A DNA stretch of 64,000 bases from Curtobacterium sp. Leaf183 (GTDB lineage: Bacteria; Actinomycetota; Actinomycetes; Actinomycetales; Microbacteriaceae), in contig NZ_LMPO01000011.1 in assembly GCF_001424385.1 (NCBI RefSeq), positions 977-64,976 of the forward strand, given 5' to 3'. Position 1 is the first letter of the stretch; the number at the start of each line of letters is the position of its first letter. Under the pieces are notes generated by a model, which saw only the letters and a program-made list of their open reading frames with translations, did no database searches and was not told the origin of the DNA. A program made the translations under genes and the position numbers. Of the stretch, positions 45,002-54,250 are shown piece by piece.

Positions 45002-45829
45002 ATGACCGACGCGACACCACGCAGGTACCCGCAGGGCGTCCCGAGCTGGATCGAGGGTCGGTTCCCCGACCCGGACGCCGCAGCCGACTTCTACGGCGGG
45101 TTGTTCGGCTGGCGGTTCGAGGAGCGGCTTCCGCCGTCGGCGCCCGGGTCCTACCGGATCGCCAGCGTCGACGGCCACGACGTCGGCGCGATCGGCTCGA
45201 GCGACGATCCGGCCGCATGGGGGACCACCATCGCGGTCGACGACGTCGACGTCACCGCAGCTCGTGTCGTCGACCTCGGCGGGACGGCGACGGCACCGAT
45301 GGACGCCGGTCCGGGAGGGGCTGCCGGCCGGGGCGCGGAGTGCGTCGACCCGCGCGGTGCGACGTTCGCGCTCTGGCAGGCGCGCGACCGCCTCGGGGCG
45401 CAGTACATCAACGCTCCCGGCGGCTGGGTCCTCAGCGACCTGCGCTCGACCGACCCCGATGCGGCGCTGTCGTTCTACGCACGGCTCTTCGGCTGGGAGC
45501 GGTCGTCGGTGCAGGAGGGCCCGAGCGCGATGCTCCTGCTCCCCGGGTACGGCGATCACCTCGCGGCGACGTCCGACCCGCAGATCCGCGAACGGCAGGC
45601 CGGCGCGCCGGCGGAGTTCGCCGACGTCGTCGCGGCGCTCGCCCGGGTCGACGAGGGACCGGACGACTGGTACGTGACCTTCGGGGTCGAGGACCGCGAC
45701 GACACGGCAACCCGGGTCACGACGCTCGGAGGACGTGTGCTCGCGACGTGGGAGGGATCGGCGACCCGCGCAGCCGACGTCGTCGACCCGCAGGGCGCAT
45801 CGTTCCGGGTGATGCAGTACACCGCGTGA
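45002..45829 (+). CDS. VOC family protein with two glyoxalase-like domains
   Basis: The 275-residue protein has two vicinal-oxygen-chelate domains (about 5-125 and 135-272), each with a DPDAA/PDAALSFYxxLFGWxxx opening and a VDPxGA(T/S)F ending. Such pairs occur in glyoxalases, bleomycin-resistance-like and hydroxylase-like proteins; the metal ligands are not clear enough to predict one. GGAGG lies 4 nt before the ATG. It stands alone between the PepSY gene and a leftward small gene. The gap 44903-45001 shows no other element. Confidence 0.85.
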   Translation: MTDATPRRYPQGVPSWIEGRFPDPDAAADFYGGLFGWRFEERLPPSAPGSYRIASVDGHDVGAIGSSDDPAAWGTTIAVDDVDVTAARVVDLGGTATAPMDAGPGGAAGRGAECVDPRGATFALWQARDRLGAQYINAPGGWVLSDLRSTDPDAALSFYARLFGWERSSVQEGPSAMLLLPGYGDHLAATSDPQIRERQAGAPAEFADVVAALARVDEGPDDWYVTFGVEDRDDTATRVTTLGGRVLATWEGSATRAADVVDPQGASFRVMQYTA

Positions 45830-45857
45830 CGCGCGACGCAGGGGTCGTTGCCAGGCC

Positions 45858-46163
45858 TCAGGAGTCGGCGGGCACCGGCTGTCCGAGCACCCGGCGCAAC
45901 GCGAGCGCGGCGACCTGCTCGTCGGACGTGTCGAGCAGCACCCGCCACGTGTCGTCCGGCGTGAGGAACTCGACGCACACCGCGTCGAAGTCGCACGGCT
46001 GGATGCGCCAGCCCCGCAGTGCGTCCATGGGCACCGGCTGCAGCGCGTCGCGCTCGTAGCTCGTCTCGGCGTGCACCCGGTCGGGGAACACCCGCACGCG
46101 GCCGAAGGCGCCACGCCAGGTCAGCTGGAGGTCGAGCGTGGGGGAAGCAGAGCGGTCCGGCAC
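45858..46163 (-). CDS. hypothetical protein of about 101 residues
   Basis: The protein has a conserved-looking core with TLDLQLTWRGAFGRVRVFPDRVHAET, LRGWRIQPCDFDAVCVEFL and a C-terminal helix, all without membrane segments. I do not recognise it. GTG at 46163 follows TACGAT by about 5 nt and gives a leaderless start. A GTG at 46238 overlaps the permease stop as GTGA and would add 25 low-complexity residues. If the longer form is real, the gene is coupled to the permease. It converges with the VOC gene across 28 nt. Confidence 0.55.
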   Translation of the reverse strand: MPDRSASPTLDLQLTWRGAFGRVRVFPDRVHAETSYERDALQPVPMDALRGWRIQPCDFDAVCVEFLTPDDTWRVLLDTSDEQVAALALRRVLGQPVPADS

Positions 46164-46234
46164 CCGCTGATCGTACTGGGGGACGCCGGAGCGCTCCGCG
46201 TCGCTCGGACGCGGGTCGCGCTGCGCGGACAGCG

Positions 46235-47770
46235 TCACTCCTTGTCCGTGGCGTCGCGGCGGACCTGGTTCGCCGGGTCACGACCGGTGACCGGGTAGGG
46301 GCCGGTGACGCCCTCGCGCAGCTGGGCGATGCGGAGGATCCGGTCGCGCTGCAGGAACCAGCCGACGGCCAGCAGCGGGATGATGATGACGAGGGACGCG
46401 ATGGTCAGCGTGCCGACGGGCCAGTCGATCGCCATCAGCACGAGCACCGAGACCAGGAACGCCAGCGTCAACCACGAGGTCACCGGGGCGCCGGGGAGCT
46501 TGAACGACGGCTCCTTCGCCAGGCCCTGCTTCGCCCACTGCCGCAGGCGCATCTGGCACAGGATGATCGTGCCCCAGGCGGTGATGATGCCGAGGCTCGC
46601 GATGTTCAGTGCGATCTCGAACGCCTGGCTGGGGACGAAGTAGTTCAGGGCGACGCCGGCGACCGTGAAGGCCGCGGTGAGCAGGATGCCGGCGAACGGC
46701 ACACCGCCCTTGGTCATCTTCGTGGTCCACTTCGGCGCGGACCCGTTCATGCCCATCGAGTGCAGTGCGCGGCCGGTCGAGTACAGCCCGGCGTTGAGCG
46801 AGGACAGCGCGGCGGTGAGGACGACGAAGTTCATGATCGACCCGACGACGACACCGACCTGCGGGTTGCCGAGCGACGAGAAGAACGTCACGAAGGGGCT
46901 CTCACCCTCCTTGTACGACGTGTACGGCAGCAGGAGCGACAGCAGCACGACCGACCCGACGTAGAACACGGCGATGCGCAGCACGACGGAGTTGATCGCG
47001 CGGGGGATCACCTTCTCGGTGTCCTGGGTCTCGCCGGACGCCGTGCCGACGAGCTCGATCGCGGCGTAGGCGAACACGACGCCCTGCACCACGAGCACCG
47101 CGGGCAGCAGGCCGTTCGGGATCAGACCGCCGTTGTCCTGCCAGATCGAGAAGCCGGTCCGGACCGCCTCGCCACCGGTCTCGACGGGGAACGCGAAGAT
47201 CAGCCAGACCAGGGCGACGACCAGGAACGCCACCAGGGCGACGACCTTGATGATCGCGAACCAGAACTCGAGTTCACCGAACACCTTGACCGCGACCATG
47301 TTCGCGGCCAGCACGACCACCAGCGCGATGAGCGCCAGGAGCCACTGCGGCGCGGCCGTGAACGCGCGCCAGTACTGCAGGTAGAGCGCCACCGCGGTGG
47401 TGTCCACGATCGACGTCATCGCCCAGTTGAGGAAGTACATCCACCCGGCCGCGTAGGCGAACTTCTCACCGTAGAACTCGCGTGCGTAGGAGATGAACGA
47501 GCCGGAGGACGGGCGGTGCAGCACCAGCTCGCCCAGTGCCCGCAGGATGAAGAACGCGAACACGCCGGCGATCAGGTAGACGACCGCCAGGGCCGGCCCC
47601 GCCGTGTGCAGTCGTCCACCGGCACCGAGGAAGAGACCGGTACCGATCGCGCCGCCGATCGCGATCATCTGCAGCTGCCGGGGCTTCAGCCCGTGCTGGT
47701 AGCCCTCCTGCTCGTGCGAGAAGTCGTTCGCCTTCGCACGGTCCACGCCCGTGTCGTTCTGCGCTGTCAT
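46235..47770 (-). CDS. amino-acid permease (APC family)
   Basis: The 511-residue permease has twelve helices and the APC signature [16 protein letters not shown] near residue 36 in helix 1, with a conserved Glu in [22 protein letters not shown] near 250-270. The closest match is the AnsP/CycA group, proton symporters for asparagine, alanine, serine or glycine; the substrate cannot be fixed. ATG at 47770 follows TAGCGT by 8 nt, so it is leaderless. It is divergent from the MscS gene, with 75 nt shared. Confidence 0.9.
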   Translation of the reverse strand: MTAQNDTGVDRAKANDFSHEQEGYQHGLKPRQLQMIAIGGAIGTGLFLGAGGRLHTAGPALAVVYLIAGVFAFFILRALGELVLHRPSSGSFISYAREFYGEKFAYAAGWMYFLNWAMTSIVDTTAVALYLQYWRAFTAAPQWLLALIALVVVLAANMVAVKVFGELEFWFAIIKVVALVAFLVVALVWLIFAFPVETGGEAVRTGFSIWQDNGGLIPNGLLPAVLVVQGVVFAYAAIELVGTASGETQDTEKVIPRAINSVVLRIAVFYVGSVVLLSLLLPYTSYKEGESPFVTFFSSLGNPQVGVVVGSIMNFVVLTAALSSLNAGLYSTGRALHSMGMNGSAPKWTTKMTKGGVPFAGILLTAAFTVAGVALNYFVPSQAFEIALNIASLGIITAWGTIILCQMRLRQWAKQGLAKEPSFKLPGAPVTSWLTLAFLVSVLVLMAIDWPVGTLTIASLVIIIPLLAVGWFLQRDRILRIAQLREGVTGPYPVTGRDPANQVRRDATDKE

Positions 47771-47845
47771 GGCCGACACGCTACATGCGCATCGACTTGT
47801 CCGCGGCCTGGACGACGGACGTCGTCGATCCGGCACCATGGTCGG

Positions 47846-49006
47846 ATGGACATCCTCCTCCGCCTCCTGATCGCGGTCGGGTTCGCCCTGCTCGCGACCG
47901 CCGTGGCCGCCCTCGTCCTCCACCTGGTGTTCCGCACGCTCGGACGCCGTGAGCGCTGGGCCGCCGCGCTCTCCCGTCGCACCAAGCACCCCGCCAGGAC
48001 CATGCTGCTCGTCGCGTCGCTCTGGGTCGCGTTCGCGACCTCGGTCCCCGACAGCGACGCGTCCCCGTGGCGCGGGCACGTCTCGCATGCGTTCCTCGTC
48101 GCGACGATCGGCGTCGGCACGTGGCTGGCGTGCGAGCTCGCGGTCTTCCTCGAGAGCCTCGGGCTGCACCGCTACCGCGTCGACGTCCCCGACAACCGCG
48201 TCGCCCGCCGGGTCCGCACGCAGGTCCTGATCCTGCGACGGGTCACCGTCGCGGTGCTCGTCATCATCGGCGTCGGCGCGATCCTGCTGACCTTCCCGGG
48301 GGTTGAGGCCGCCGGCGCGAGCGTCCTCGCGTCAGCCGGACTCATCTCGGTGATCGCGGGCCTGGCCGCGCAGTCGACCCTCGGCAACGTCATCGCCGGC
48401 ATGCAGCTCGCGTTCTCGGGATCGATCCGTGTCGACGACGTCGTCGTGGTCGAGACGCAGTGGGGTCGCATCGAGGAGATCACCCTCACCTACGTCGTGG
48501 TGCACCTGTGGGACGACCGACGCTTCGTGCTGCCCTCGACCTACTTCACGAGCACCCCGTTCGAGAACTGGACCCGCACCAGCAGCGAGCTCCTCGGCGC
48601 CGTGGAGTTCGACCTCGACTGGCGGGTCAGCCCGGCCGAGATGCGCAAGGAGCTCGACCGCATCCTCGAGACCTCGACGATCTGGGACCGCCGCACGAAG
48701 GTCCTGCAGGTCACGGACGCCGTCGGCGGGCTCGTGCGCGTCCGCATCCTGGTGACGGCTCCGGACGCCGGCGGCCTGTTCGACCTGCGCTGCTACGTCC
48801 GCGAGGAGATGGTCGACTGGATCCAGCGCACCCACCCGGACGCGCTGCCGATCCAGCGGGTGCAGCTCGCCGAACCCGGCGTGCCGGCGCGGCCGCGCGG
48901 CCGCTCCGCCGAGGGGGACAGCTCGCTCTTCGGCGAGGACGACGAGCGCGGAGCGCTCTTCACCGGTCCGATCCAGACCGCGAAGATCCCGCCGTCCGAG
49001 CGGTAG
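47846..49006 (+). CDS. MscS-type mechanosensitive channel
   Basis: The 386-residue channel has four helices (about 4-30, 50-68, 83-105 and 128-150). The pore helix and beta domain come next, with [25 protein letters not shown] near 170-193 and [19 protein letters not shown] just after. A cytosolic cage follows, then a disordered tail with charged residues. It releases solutes on hypo-osmotic shock. The tail of about 60 residues after [13 protein letters not shown] is longer than the E. coli type. It is followed by the 44-bp palindrome at 49022. Confidence 0.9.
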   Translation: MDILLRLLIAVGFALLATAVAALVLHLVFRTLGRRERWAAALSRRTKHPARTMLLVASLWVAFATSVPDSDASPWRGHVSHAFLVATIGVGTWLACELAVFLESLGLHRYRVDVPDNRVARRVRTQVLILRRVTVAVLVIIGVGAILLTFPGVEAAGASVLASAGLISVIAGLAAQSTLGNVIAGMQLAFSGSIRVDDVVVVETQWGRIEEITLTYVVVHLWDDRRFVLPSTYFTSTPFENWTRTSSELLGAVEFDLDWRVSPAEMRKELDRILETSTIWDRRTKVLQVTDAVGGLVRVRILVTAPDAGGLFDLRCYVREEMVDWIQRTHPDALPIQRVQLAEPGVPARPRGRSAEGDSSLFGEDDERGALFTGPIQTAKIPPSER

Positions 49007-49021
49007 CCGCACCCCCGAGAG

Positions 49022-49065
49022 CAGACGGGAGGCCCGGTGCCAGCTGGCACCGGGCCTCCCGTCTG
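49022..49065. terminator. perfect 44-bp palindrome, GGAGGCCC family
   Basis: Bases 49022-49043 and 49044-49065 are exact reverse complements. It lies between the MscS stop (49006) and the stop of the small leftward gene (49080), a position suited to terminate both. Confidence 0.85.
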
Positions 49066-49079
49066 ATGGAGCGTTCAGG

Positions 49080-49271
49080 TCACGGCTGGCGCGACCGGAC
49101 CGCGCGGTCGTCCTCCACCACCGTGCCGATCGCCACGATCGTGGTGGACAACCAGGCCACCCACGTCAGGGCGAGCCGCCAGTCGCGCGGACCCTGCCGC
49201 GTGGTCTGGATCACGCTGTAGCCGCTGATGATCGAACTCCACACCGCACCGTTGAACAAGAACTTGCGCAC
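49080..49271 (-). CDS. small two-helix membrane protein, hypothetical
   Basis: The 63-residue protein has one hydrophobic stretch near 7-22 and a second at about 33-50 (LALTWVAWLSTTIVAIGTVV), then a charged tail. The start is GTG with AGGAGGA about 5 nt upstream, one of the strongest ribosome-binding sites in the window, which supports it as a real gene. It is divergent from the ArsB/SLC13-like permease. No family recognised. Confidence 0.65.
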   Translation of the reverse strand: MRKFLFNGAVWSSIISGYSVIQTTRQGPRDWRLALTWVAWLSTTIVAIGTVVEDDRAVRSRQP

Positions 49272-49357
49272 GGATTCCTCCTGTCGTCGTCGGCCTCCAC
49301 GCTACTGGTCGCTACATTGGAGCGCCGCCGATCGCGGCCGCTCACCAAGGAGTCGCA

Positions 49358-50509
49358 GTGCGTCAAGCCGTCATCGGTGCAGTCCTGTTGGTCGTCGGTG
49401 CCGTGTGCGTCGCCCTCGGTCTGCTGCCCGTCCCCGACCTGGTCGAACTCGCCGACCGTGTCCTGCCCGTGCTCGGGTTCGTGCTCGGACTGACGATCGT
49501 GTCCGAGCTCGCCGCTGACGCCGGGGTCTTCGACCGTCTGGCGGACGTCGCGGCGCGCATCGGCGGCGGCCGCACGATCGGGCTCTGGGGCGCGGTCGTC
49601 GTCCTCGCCGTGCTCTGCACCGTGTTCCTGTCGATCGACACCACCGCCGTGCTGCTGACGCCCATCGTCATCGCTCTCGCGCGCCGCGTCGACCTGCCCC
49701 CGATGCCGTTCGCACTGACCACCGTCTGGCTCGCGAACACCGCTTCGCTGCTGCTGCCCGTGTCGAACCTGACGAACCTGCTCGCCGTCGACCGGATCGG
49801 GCTCGACGGTCCGATCCCGTTCGCCGGGCTCATGGTCTGGGCCGCACTCGCCGGCGTCGTGGTCCCATGCGCGGTGCTGCTCGTCGTGTTCCGCGGCAAG
49901 CTGTTCGGCCGCTACACGCCCGTCACGGTCCGACCCCCGGCCGACCGGGTGTTCTTCACGGCGGCCTCGATCGTCCTGGTGGCCCTCGTGATCGCCCTGA
50001 CCGCCGGGGTCACGGTGTGGATCGCCGCCGTGGTCGCTGCCGTCGCGCTCGTCGTGGTCGCGGCCTTCCGGGCACCGTCCGAACTGAAGCCCTCGCGGGT
50101 GCCGTGGTCGACGCTCGTCTTCGCGGCGGGTCTGTTCGTCGTCGTCGAGACGCTGCACACGACCGGCATCACCGACCCGATCGTCAACGCGCTGCCGGGC
50201 GGGACGGGGACCGGGTCGCTCCTGGTGCTCGCCGGTGCGGGCGGGGTGGCCGCGAACGCGATCGACAACCTGCCCGCCTACCTGGTGCTCGAGCCGGCAG
50301 CCGGCCACGAGGCCCTGCGCTACGCCGCGCTGTTGATCGGCGTGAACGCCGGCTGCCTCATCACGCCGTGGGCCTCGCTCGCGACGCTGCTGTGGCACGC
50401 GCGGCTCGCCGCCGAGGGCGTGCACCTGTCGTGGGGTCGGTACATGGCGCTCGGCTGCGTCGTCGCACCGCTGACGGTCGTCGCCGGCGTGCTCGCGCTG
50501 CGGCTGTAG
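49358..50509 (+). CDS. ArsB/SLC13-like anion permease
   Basis: The 383-residue transporter has about ten helices with motifs of the ion-transporter superfamily: LSIDTTAVLLTPIVIALA near 90-107, NTASLLLPVSNLTNLL near 128-143, and a mirrored NAIDNLPAYLVLEPA near 305-319. These hairpins bind the anion in ArsB, CitM and SLC13 proteins. No arsenite regulator or reductase is nearby, so arsenite is not favoured. AAGGAG stands 5 nt before the GTG at 49358. It is divergent from the small 49080 gene. Confidence 0.85.
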   Translation: MRQAVIGAVLLVVGAVCVALGLLPVPDLVELADRVLPVLGFVLGLTIVSELAADAGVFDRLADVAARIGGGRTIGLWGAVVVLAVLCTVFLSIDTTAVLLTPIVIALARRVDLPPMPFALTTVWLANTASLLLPVSNLTNLLAVDRIGLDGPIPFAGLMVWAALAGVVVPCAVLLVVFRGKLFGRYTPVTVRPPADRVFFTAASIVLVALVIALTAGVTVWIAAVVAAVALVVVAAFRAPSELKPSRVPWSTLVFAAGLFVVVETLHTTGITDPIVNALPGGTGTGSLLVLAGAGGVAANAIDNLPAYLVLEPAAGHEALRYAALLIGVNAGCLITPWASLATLLWHARLAAEGVHLSWGRYMALGCVVAPLTVVAGVLALRL

Positions 50510-50513
50510 CGGC

Positions 50514-50541
50514 GCGCGGGGCGCGGGGCGCGGGGCGCGGG
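50514..50541. repeat. four GCGCGGG heptamer repeats
   Basis: Four exact tandem copies follow the permease stop. The rest of the 50510-50705 gap has imperfect direct repeats (CGTGCGCGGTTG twice near 50565 and 50584; CTCGCACSGTGCTGCCCG twice near 50637 and 50674) and no gene. Confidence 0.85.
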
Positions 50542-50705
50542 AGCACGGTGCCGAGTTCCGGGCCCGTGCGCGGTTGCTCGTCTCGTGCGCGGTTGGTTCC
50601 TCGCAAGGGACCATCAACCCGGCACGGGGCGCGAAGCTCGCACGGTGCTGCCCGCCGGGTGTGGCCGCGAACCTCGCACCGTGCTGCCCGACCGGTGCTC
50701 CCGGA

Positions 50706-51677
50706 CTACAGCCAGTCGCGGTGCTTGAACGCGCGGTAGAGCACCAGCGACGTCACCACGATGAGCGAGAGCGACAGGTACAGCCCGCTCCACGAGCTCT
50801 CACCCGGGAACGTCACGTTCTGCCCGAAGAACCCCGTGATCGCCGTGGGGATCGCGATGATCGCCGCCCAGCTCGTGACCTTCTTCATGACCGTGTTCTG
50901 CCGGTTCGAGGCCAGGTTGAGGTTGGTGTCCAGCACGCTCGACACGGCATCGCGGAGCTCCTCGACCGAGTCGGCGATGGAGACGAGGTGGTCCTCGACG
51001 TCGCGGAAGTAGGGCCGGACCCCGTCGGCGACGGTCTCGGCGTCACCGTGCAACAGCGAGGCGACGCTGTCCTTCGTGGGGACCACGAGCCGGCGCATGA
51101 CCCCGAGCGCCTTGCGCAGCGCGAACGACCGGCGCTGGATCTGCTGCTCGCGGGGGTCGCCCCGCTCGAACAGGTCGTCCTCGAGGTCGTCGATGTCCTG
51201 CTCGATGGCCTCGATCTCGGCCGTCGCGTGGTCGACCACCGAGTCGAGCAACCCCCACACGAGCCACGGCACCCCGTGCCCCGCCAGGTCGGCGTTCGAG
51301 GTGAGGCGACGCTCCATCGCGGCCGTGTCCACCTCGGGACCGTGGATCGTCACCAGGGCGTGCTTCGTGACGAACGCCTTCACCTCGCGGGTGACGAGCC
51401 CGCCGTCGCGGTCACGACCCTGGACGTCGTAGACCACCAGGAACAGGCTGTCGCGGTACCGGTCGAGCTTTGGGCGCTGACCGCGCTCGACGGCGTCCTC
51501 GACCGCCAGCGCGTGGATGTCCAGTTCGTCCTCGAGCTGTCGCAGGTCCGAGGCGTCCGGATCGGTGTAGTCCACCCACACGAAGCCGTCGCCGTCGGCG
51601 ATGCAGTCCGACACCCGCTCCACCGGGAAGTCCCGCTCGGCTGCCGATCCGTTCCGCCACGAGCGCGTGCTGACCAT
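50706..51677 (-). CDS. corA: CorA-like divalent cation transporter with GQN motif
   Basis: The 323-residue protein has a cytosolic alpha/beta funnel and a long helical stalk, then two C-terminal helices near 262-280 and 292-314. The CorA signature GMN between them reads GQN (ITGFFGQNVTFPG). GMN is nearly invariant in magnesium-selective CorA, while relatives with other residues (ZntB has GIN) move zinc, so the selectivity is uncertain. ATG at 51677 follows TAGGCT by 7 nt, a leaderless start. It is divergent from otsA. Confidence 0.87.
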   Translation of the reverse strand: MVSTRSWRNGSAAERDFPVERVSDCIADGDGFVWVDYTDPDASDLRQLEDELDIHALAVEDAVERGQRPKLDRYRDSLFLVVYDVQGRDRDGGLVTREVKAFVTKHALVTIHGPEVDTAAMERRLTSNADLAGHGVPWLVWGLLDSVVDHATAEIEAIEQDIDDLEDDLFERGDPREQQIQRRSFALRKALGVMRRLVVPTKDSVASLLHGDAETVADGVRPYFRDVEDHLVSIADSVEELRDAVSSVLDTNLNLASNRQNTVMKKVTSWAAIIAIPTAITGFFGQNVTFPGESSWSGLYLSLSLIVVTSLVLYRAFKHRDWL

Positions 51678-51695
51678 GGCCACGAGCCTACCGAC

Positions 51696-51741
51696 CGGCC
51701 CCCTCCGGTCTGGTGTGACGGCCCCCTCCGGTCCGGTGTGA
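51696..51741. repeat. 23-bp tandem duplication between corA and otsA
   Basis: CGGCCCCCTCCGGTCTGGTG-TGA and a copy differing at one base lie head to tail at 51696-51718 and 51719-51741. They fill the shared upstream region of divergent corA and otsA and end about 10 nt before the otsA -10 box TAGTTT. Confidence 0.85.
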
Positions 51742-51764
51742 CGGGCCGCTGGTAGTTTCGGTGC

Positions 51765-53354
51765 GTGTCTGCTCCCTCCAGTTCGTCCAGCAAGTACTCC
51801 TTCGTCGTCGCCTCGAACCGGTTGCCGGTGGACCGCGTCGTCGACGAGGACGGCAACGAGGGCTGGCGGCACTCACCCGGTGGGCTCGTCACGGCGCTCG
51901 AGCCCGTGATGCGCGCGAACGACGGCGCCTGGGTCGGGTGGGTCGGACAGCCCGACGTCGCGGTCGAGCCGTTCGACAACGAGGGCATCCACATCGTCCC
52001 GGTCCCGCTCAGTGCGTCCGACGTCGAGGACTACTACGAGGGCTTCAGCAACGACACGCTCTGGCCGCTCTACCACGACGTGATCGAGCACCCGAGCTAC
52101 CACCGCGACTGGTGGATCGCCTACAAGAGCGTGAACAAGCGGTTCGCCGAGCAGATCGCCGAGATCACCGAGCAGGACGGCATCGTCTGGGTGCAGGACT
52201 ACCAGCTGCAGCTCGTCCCCGCCCTGCTGCGCGAGCTCCGTCCCGACCTGACGATCGGCTTCTTCAACCACATCCCGTTCCCGCCGGTCGGCATCTACGC
52301 CCAGCTGCCGTGGCGCGCGCAGATCCTCGACGGGCTGCTCGGCGCCGACGTCATCGGCTTCCAGCGCCACGACGACGCGAGTGACTTCCTGCGCGCCGTC
52401 CGCCACATCAAGGGCTACACGACCAAGGGCACCACGATCGACGTGCCGGTCGACGACCCCGATGCACCCCGCAGCCGCAAGGGCATCACGGTCCGTCACG
52501 TCGAGGCACGGCACTTCCCGATCTCGATCGACGCCGAGAGCTTCGAGGACATCGCCAGGCGGCCCGAGGTCCAGGAGCGTGCCCGCGAGATCCGGCAGGG
52601 GCTCGGCAACCCGAAGACCGTGCTGCTCGGGGTCGACCGTCTCGACTACACCAAGGGCATCCGGCACCGCATCAAGGCCTTCGGCGAGCTCGTCGAGGAC
52701 GGCCGCATCCGGGTCGAGGACGCGACGCTCGTGCAGGTCGCCAGCCCCAGCCGCGAGCGCGTCGACACGTACAGGACCCTCCGTGACGAGATCGAGCTGA
52801 GCGTCGGCCGGATCAACGGCGACCTCGGCACCATCGGCCACCAGCCGATCTCGTACCTGCACCACGGCTACCCGCGCGAGGAGATGGTCGCGCTCTACCT
52901 GGCCGCCGACATCATGCTCGTCACGGCCCTGCGCGACGGCATGAACCTGGTCGCCAAGGAGTACGTCGCGACCCGGTTCGACAACGACGGCGTGCTCATC
53001 CTGTCCGAGTTCGCCGGTGCCGCCGACGAGTTGAAGCAGGCGGTGATCATCAACCCGCACGACATCGGGGCGCTGAAGGACTCGATCGAACGCGCCATCG
53101 AGATGCCGCGCCGCGAGCGCTCGACGCGCATGCGCGCGCTCCGCAAGCGCGTCCGCGACAACGACGTGGCCCGCTGGTCGCGCTCCTTCCTCGAGGCGCT
53201 CGACCGGCACGCACCGCGCACCGCGCGGATCGACCCCTCCGGCGCCGAGCGCGAGACGCACCGCGAGGCGCAGACCGACAGCATGTCCATCTTCGACCAG
53301 GACGCGCAGACCGCGCGTGCCGCCGAGGACACCCGGGAGGCCCGTGATGCCTGA
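51765..53354 (+). CDS. otsA: trehalose-6-phosphate synthase
   Basis: The 529-residue GT20 enzyme joins UDP- or GDP-glucose to glucose-6-phosphate. VASNRLPV is at the N-terminus, VQDYQLQLVP near 145, FNHIPFPP near 168, GVDRLDYTKGI near 290 and DGMNLVAKEYVA near 390. An extra tail of about 45 charged residues follows the catalytic core. GTG at 51765 follows TAGTTT by about 9 nt, so it is leaderless. It overlaps otsB by 8 nt. Together they give the two-step trehalose route, useful against osmotic stress and desiccation. Confidence 0.95.
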   Translation: MSAPSSSSSKYSFVVASNRLPVDRVVDEDGNEGWRHSPGGLVTALEPVMRANDGAWVGWVGQPDVAVEPFDNEGIHIVPVPLSASDVEDYYEGFSNDTLWPLYHDVIEHPSYHRDWWIAYKSVNKRFAEQIAEITEQDGIVWVQDYQLQLVPALLRELRPDLTIGFFNHIPFPPVGIYAQLPWRAQILDGLLGADVIGFQRHDDASDFLRAVRHIKGYTTKGTTIDVPVDDPDAPRSRKGITVRHVEARHFPISIDAESFEDIARRPEVQERAREIRQGLGNPKTVLLGVDRLDYTKGIRHRIKAFGELVEDGRIRVEDATLVQVASPSRERVDTYRTLRDEIELSVGRINGDLGTIGHQPISYLHHGYPREEMVALYLAADIMLVTALRDGMNLVAKEYVATRFDNDGVLILSEFAGAADELKQAVIINPHDIGALKDSIERAIEMPRRERSTRMRALRKRVRDNDVARWSRSFLEALDRHAPRTARIDPSGAERETHREAQTDSMSIFDQDAQTARAAEDTREARDA

Positions 53355-54144
53355 ACAGACCACGCACGTCGACGACACGACGGCTCCAGGGCTCGACACG
53401 GCCCTGGCGGACCTGGCGGCGGTCGACCGCCTGCTCGTCGCGCTGGACTTCGACGGCACGCTCGCCCCGTTCGCGGACGACCCCGGTCAGGTCGGGGCGC
53501 TGCCGGGCAGCTGGGCGGCCGTCCTGACCCTGCAGCGCGCGAAGGACACCGAGGTCGTCCTGGTCTCCGGGCGGCCGCTCGACAGCCTCGCTCGGGTCTC
53601 GCAGGCCCCTGACGGCATGTCGCTCGTCGGCTCGCACGGCGTCGAGTGGCGCGTCGACGGCCACGACGAGGCGGCGCTGACCGAGGACGAACACGCTCGC
53701 GTCGCGCGGATCGGCGCTGCGCTCGACGCCGTGGGGGAGCGCTTCCCCGGTGTCGTCATCGAGCACAAGCCGGCCGGCCACGGCGTGCACACCCGCCGGG
53801 TCAGCGCCGAGGTCGCTGCCGAGGCGGACGCCGCGGCCAGTGCGGCCGCACACGAGGCGGACGCCGACGTGCTCGAGCGCGGCGGCAAGGACATCCTCGA
53901 GTTCGCCGTCCGGCACGTCACGAAGGGCGACGCGATCGACCGACTGCGCGCGCTGCGGGGTGCGGACGCGGTGTTCTTCGCCGGGGACGACGTCACCGAC
54001 GAGGACGCCTTCCGCGTGCTCGGCGACGGTGACGTCGGCGTGAAGGTGGGGGAGGGCGACACGCTCGCTGGCCACCGCGTCGCCGACCCGGCGGCCCTGA
54101 CCGACGTCCTGAAGCAGCTGGCCAGGCTCCGCGCCACGCGCTGA
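53347..54144 (+). CDS. otsB: trehalose-6-phosphate phosphatase
   Basis: The 265-residue HAD phosphatase has motif I LDFDGTLAPF near residue 34, motif II VLVSGRPL near 70, and motif IV FFAGDDVTDEDAF near 210. It removes phosphate from trehalose-6-phosphate made by OtsA. ATG at 53347 lies inside the otsA 3' end. GGGAGG (53336-53341) precedes it by 5 nt and forms the half-palindrome GGGAGGCCCGTG, which supplies the ribosome-binding site. The 54145-54250 gap has a weak GGCTCG/CGAGCC hairpin and the ilvD promoter. Confidence 0.93.
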   Translation: MPEQTTHVDDTTAPGLDTALADLAAVDRLLVALDFDGTLAPFADDPGQVGALPGSWAAVLTLQRAKDTEVVLVSGRPLDSLARVSQAPDGMSLVGSHGVEWRVDGHDEAALTEDEHARVARIGAALDAVGERFPGVVIEHKPAGHGVHTRRVSAEVAAEADAAASAAAHEADADVLERGGKDILEFAVRHVTKGDAIDRLRALRGADAVFFAGDDVTDEDAFRVLGDGDVGVKVGEGDTLAGHRVADPAALTDVLKQLARLRATR

Positions 54145-54238
54145 GGCGCGCCGGCGTGGCGGGCTCGTGCCGAGCCTCCCACCCGGCCCATCACCATGCG
54201 GACGCATGGACGTGCGCCGCTGGTATCCCAATCCGTCC

Positions 54239-54244
54239 TAGACT
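54239..54244 (+). promoter_or_regulatory. -10 box TAGACT for a leaderless ilvD mRNA
   Basis: TAGACT ends 6 nt before the ATG at 54251. Transcription would start at the start codon, leaving no space for a leader-peptide attenuator or T-box before ilvD. Confidence 0.6.
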
Positions 54245-54250
54245 CAGCGC

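Noticed and set aside
49358-50509. Arsenite efflux pump ArsB
   Set aside because: The fold fits, but no ArsR, ArsC or Acr neighbour exists and the motif is shared by anion permeases in general.
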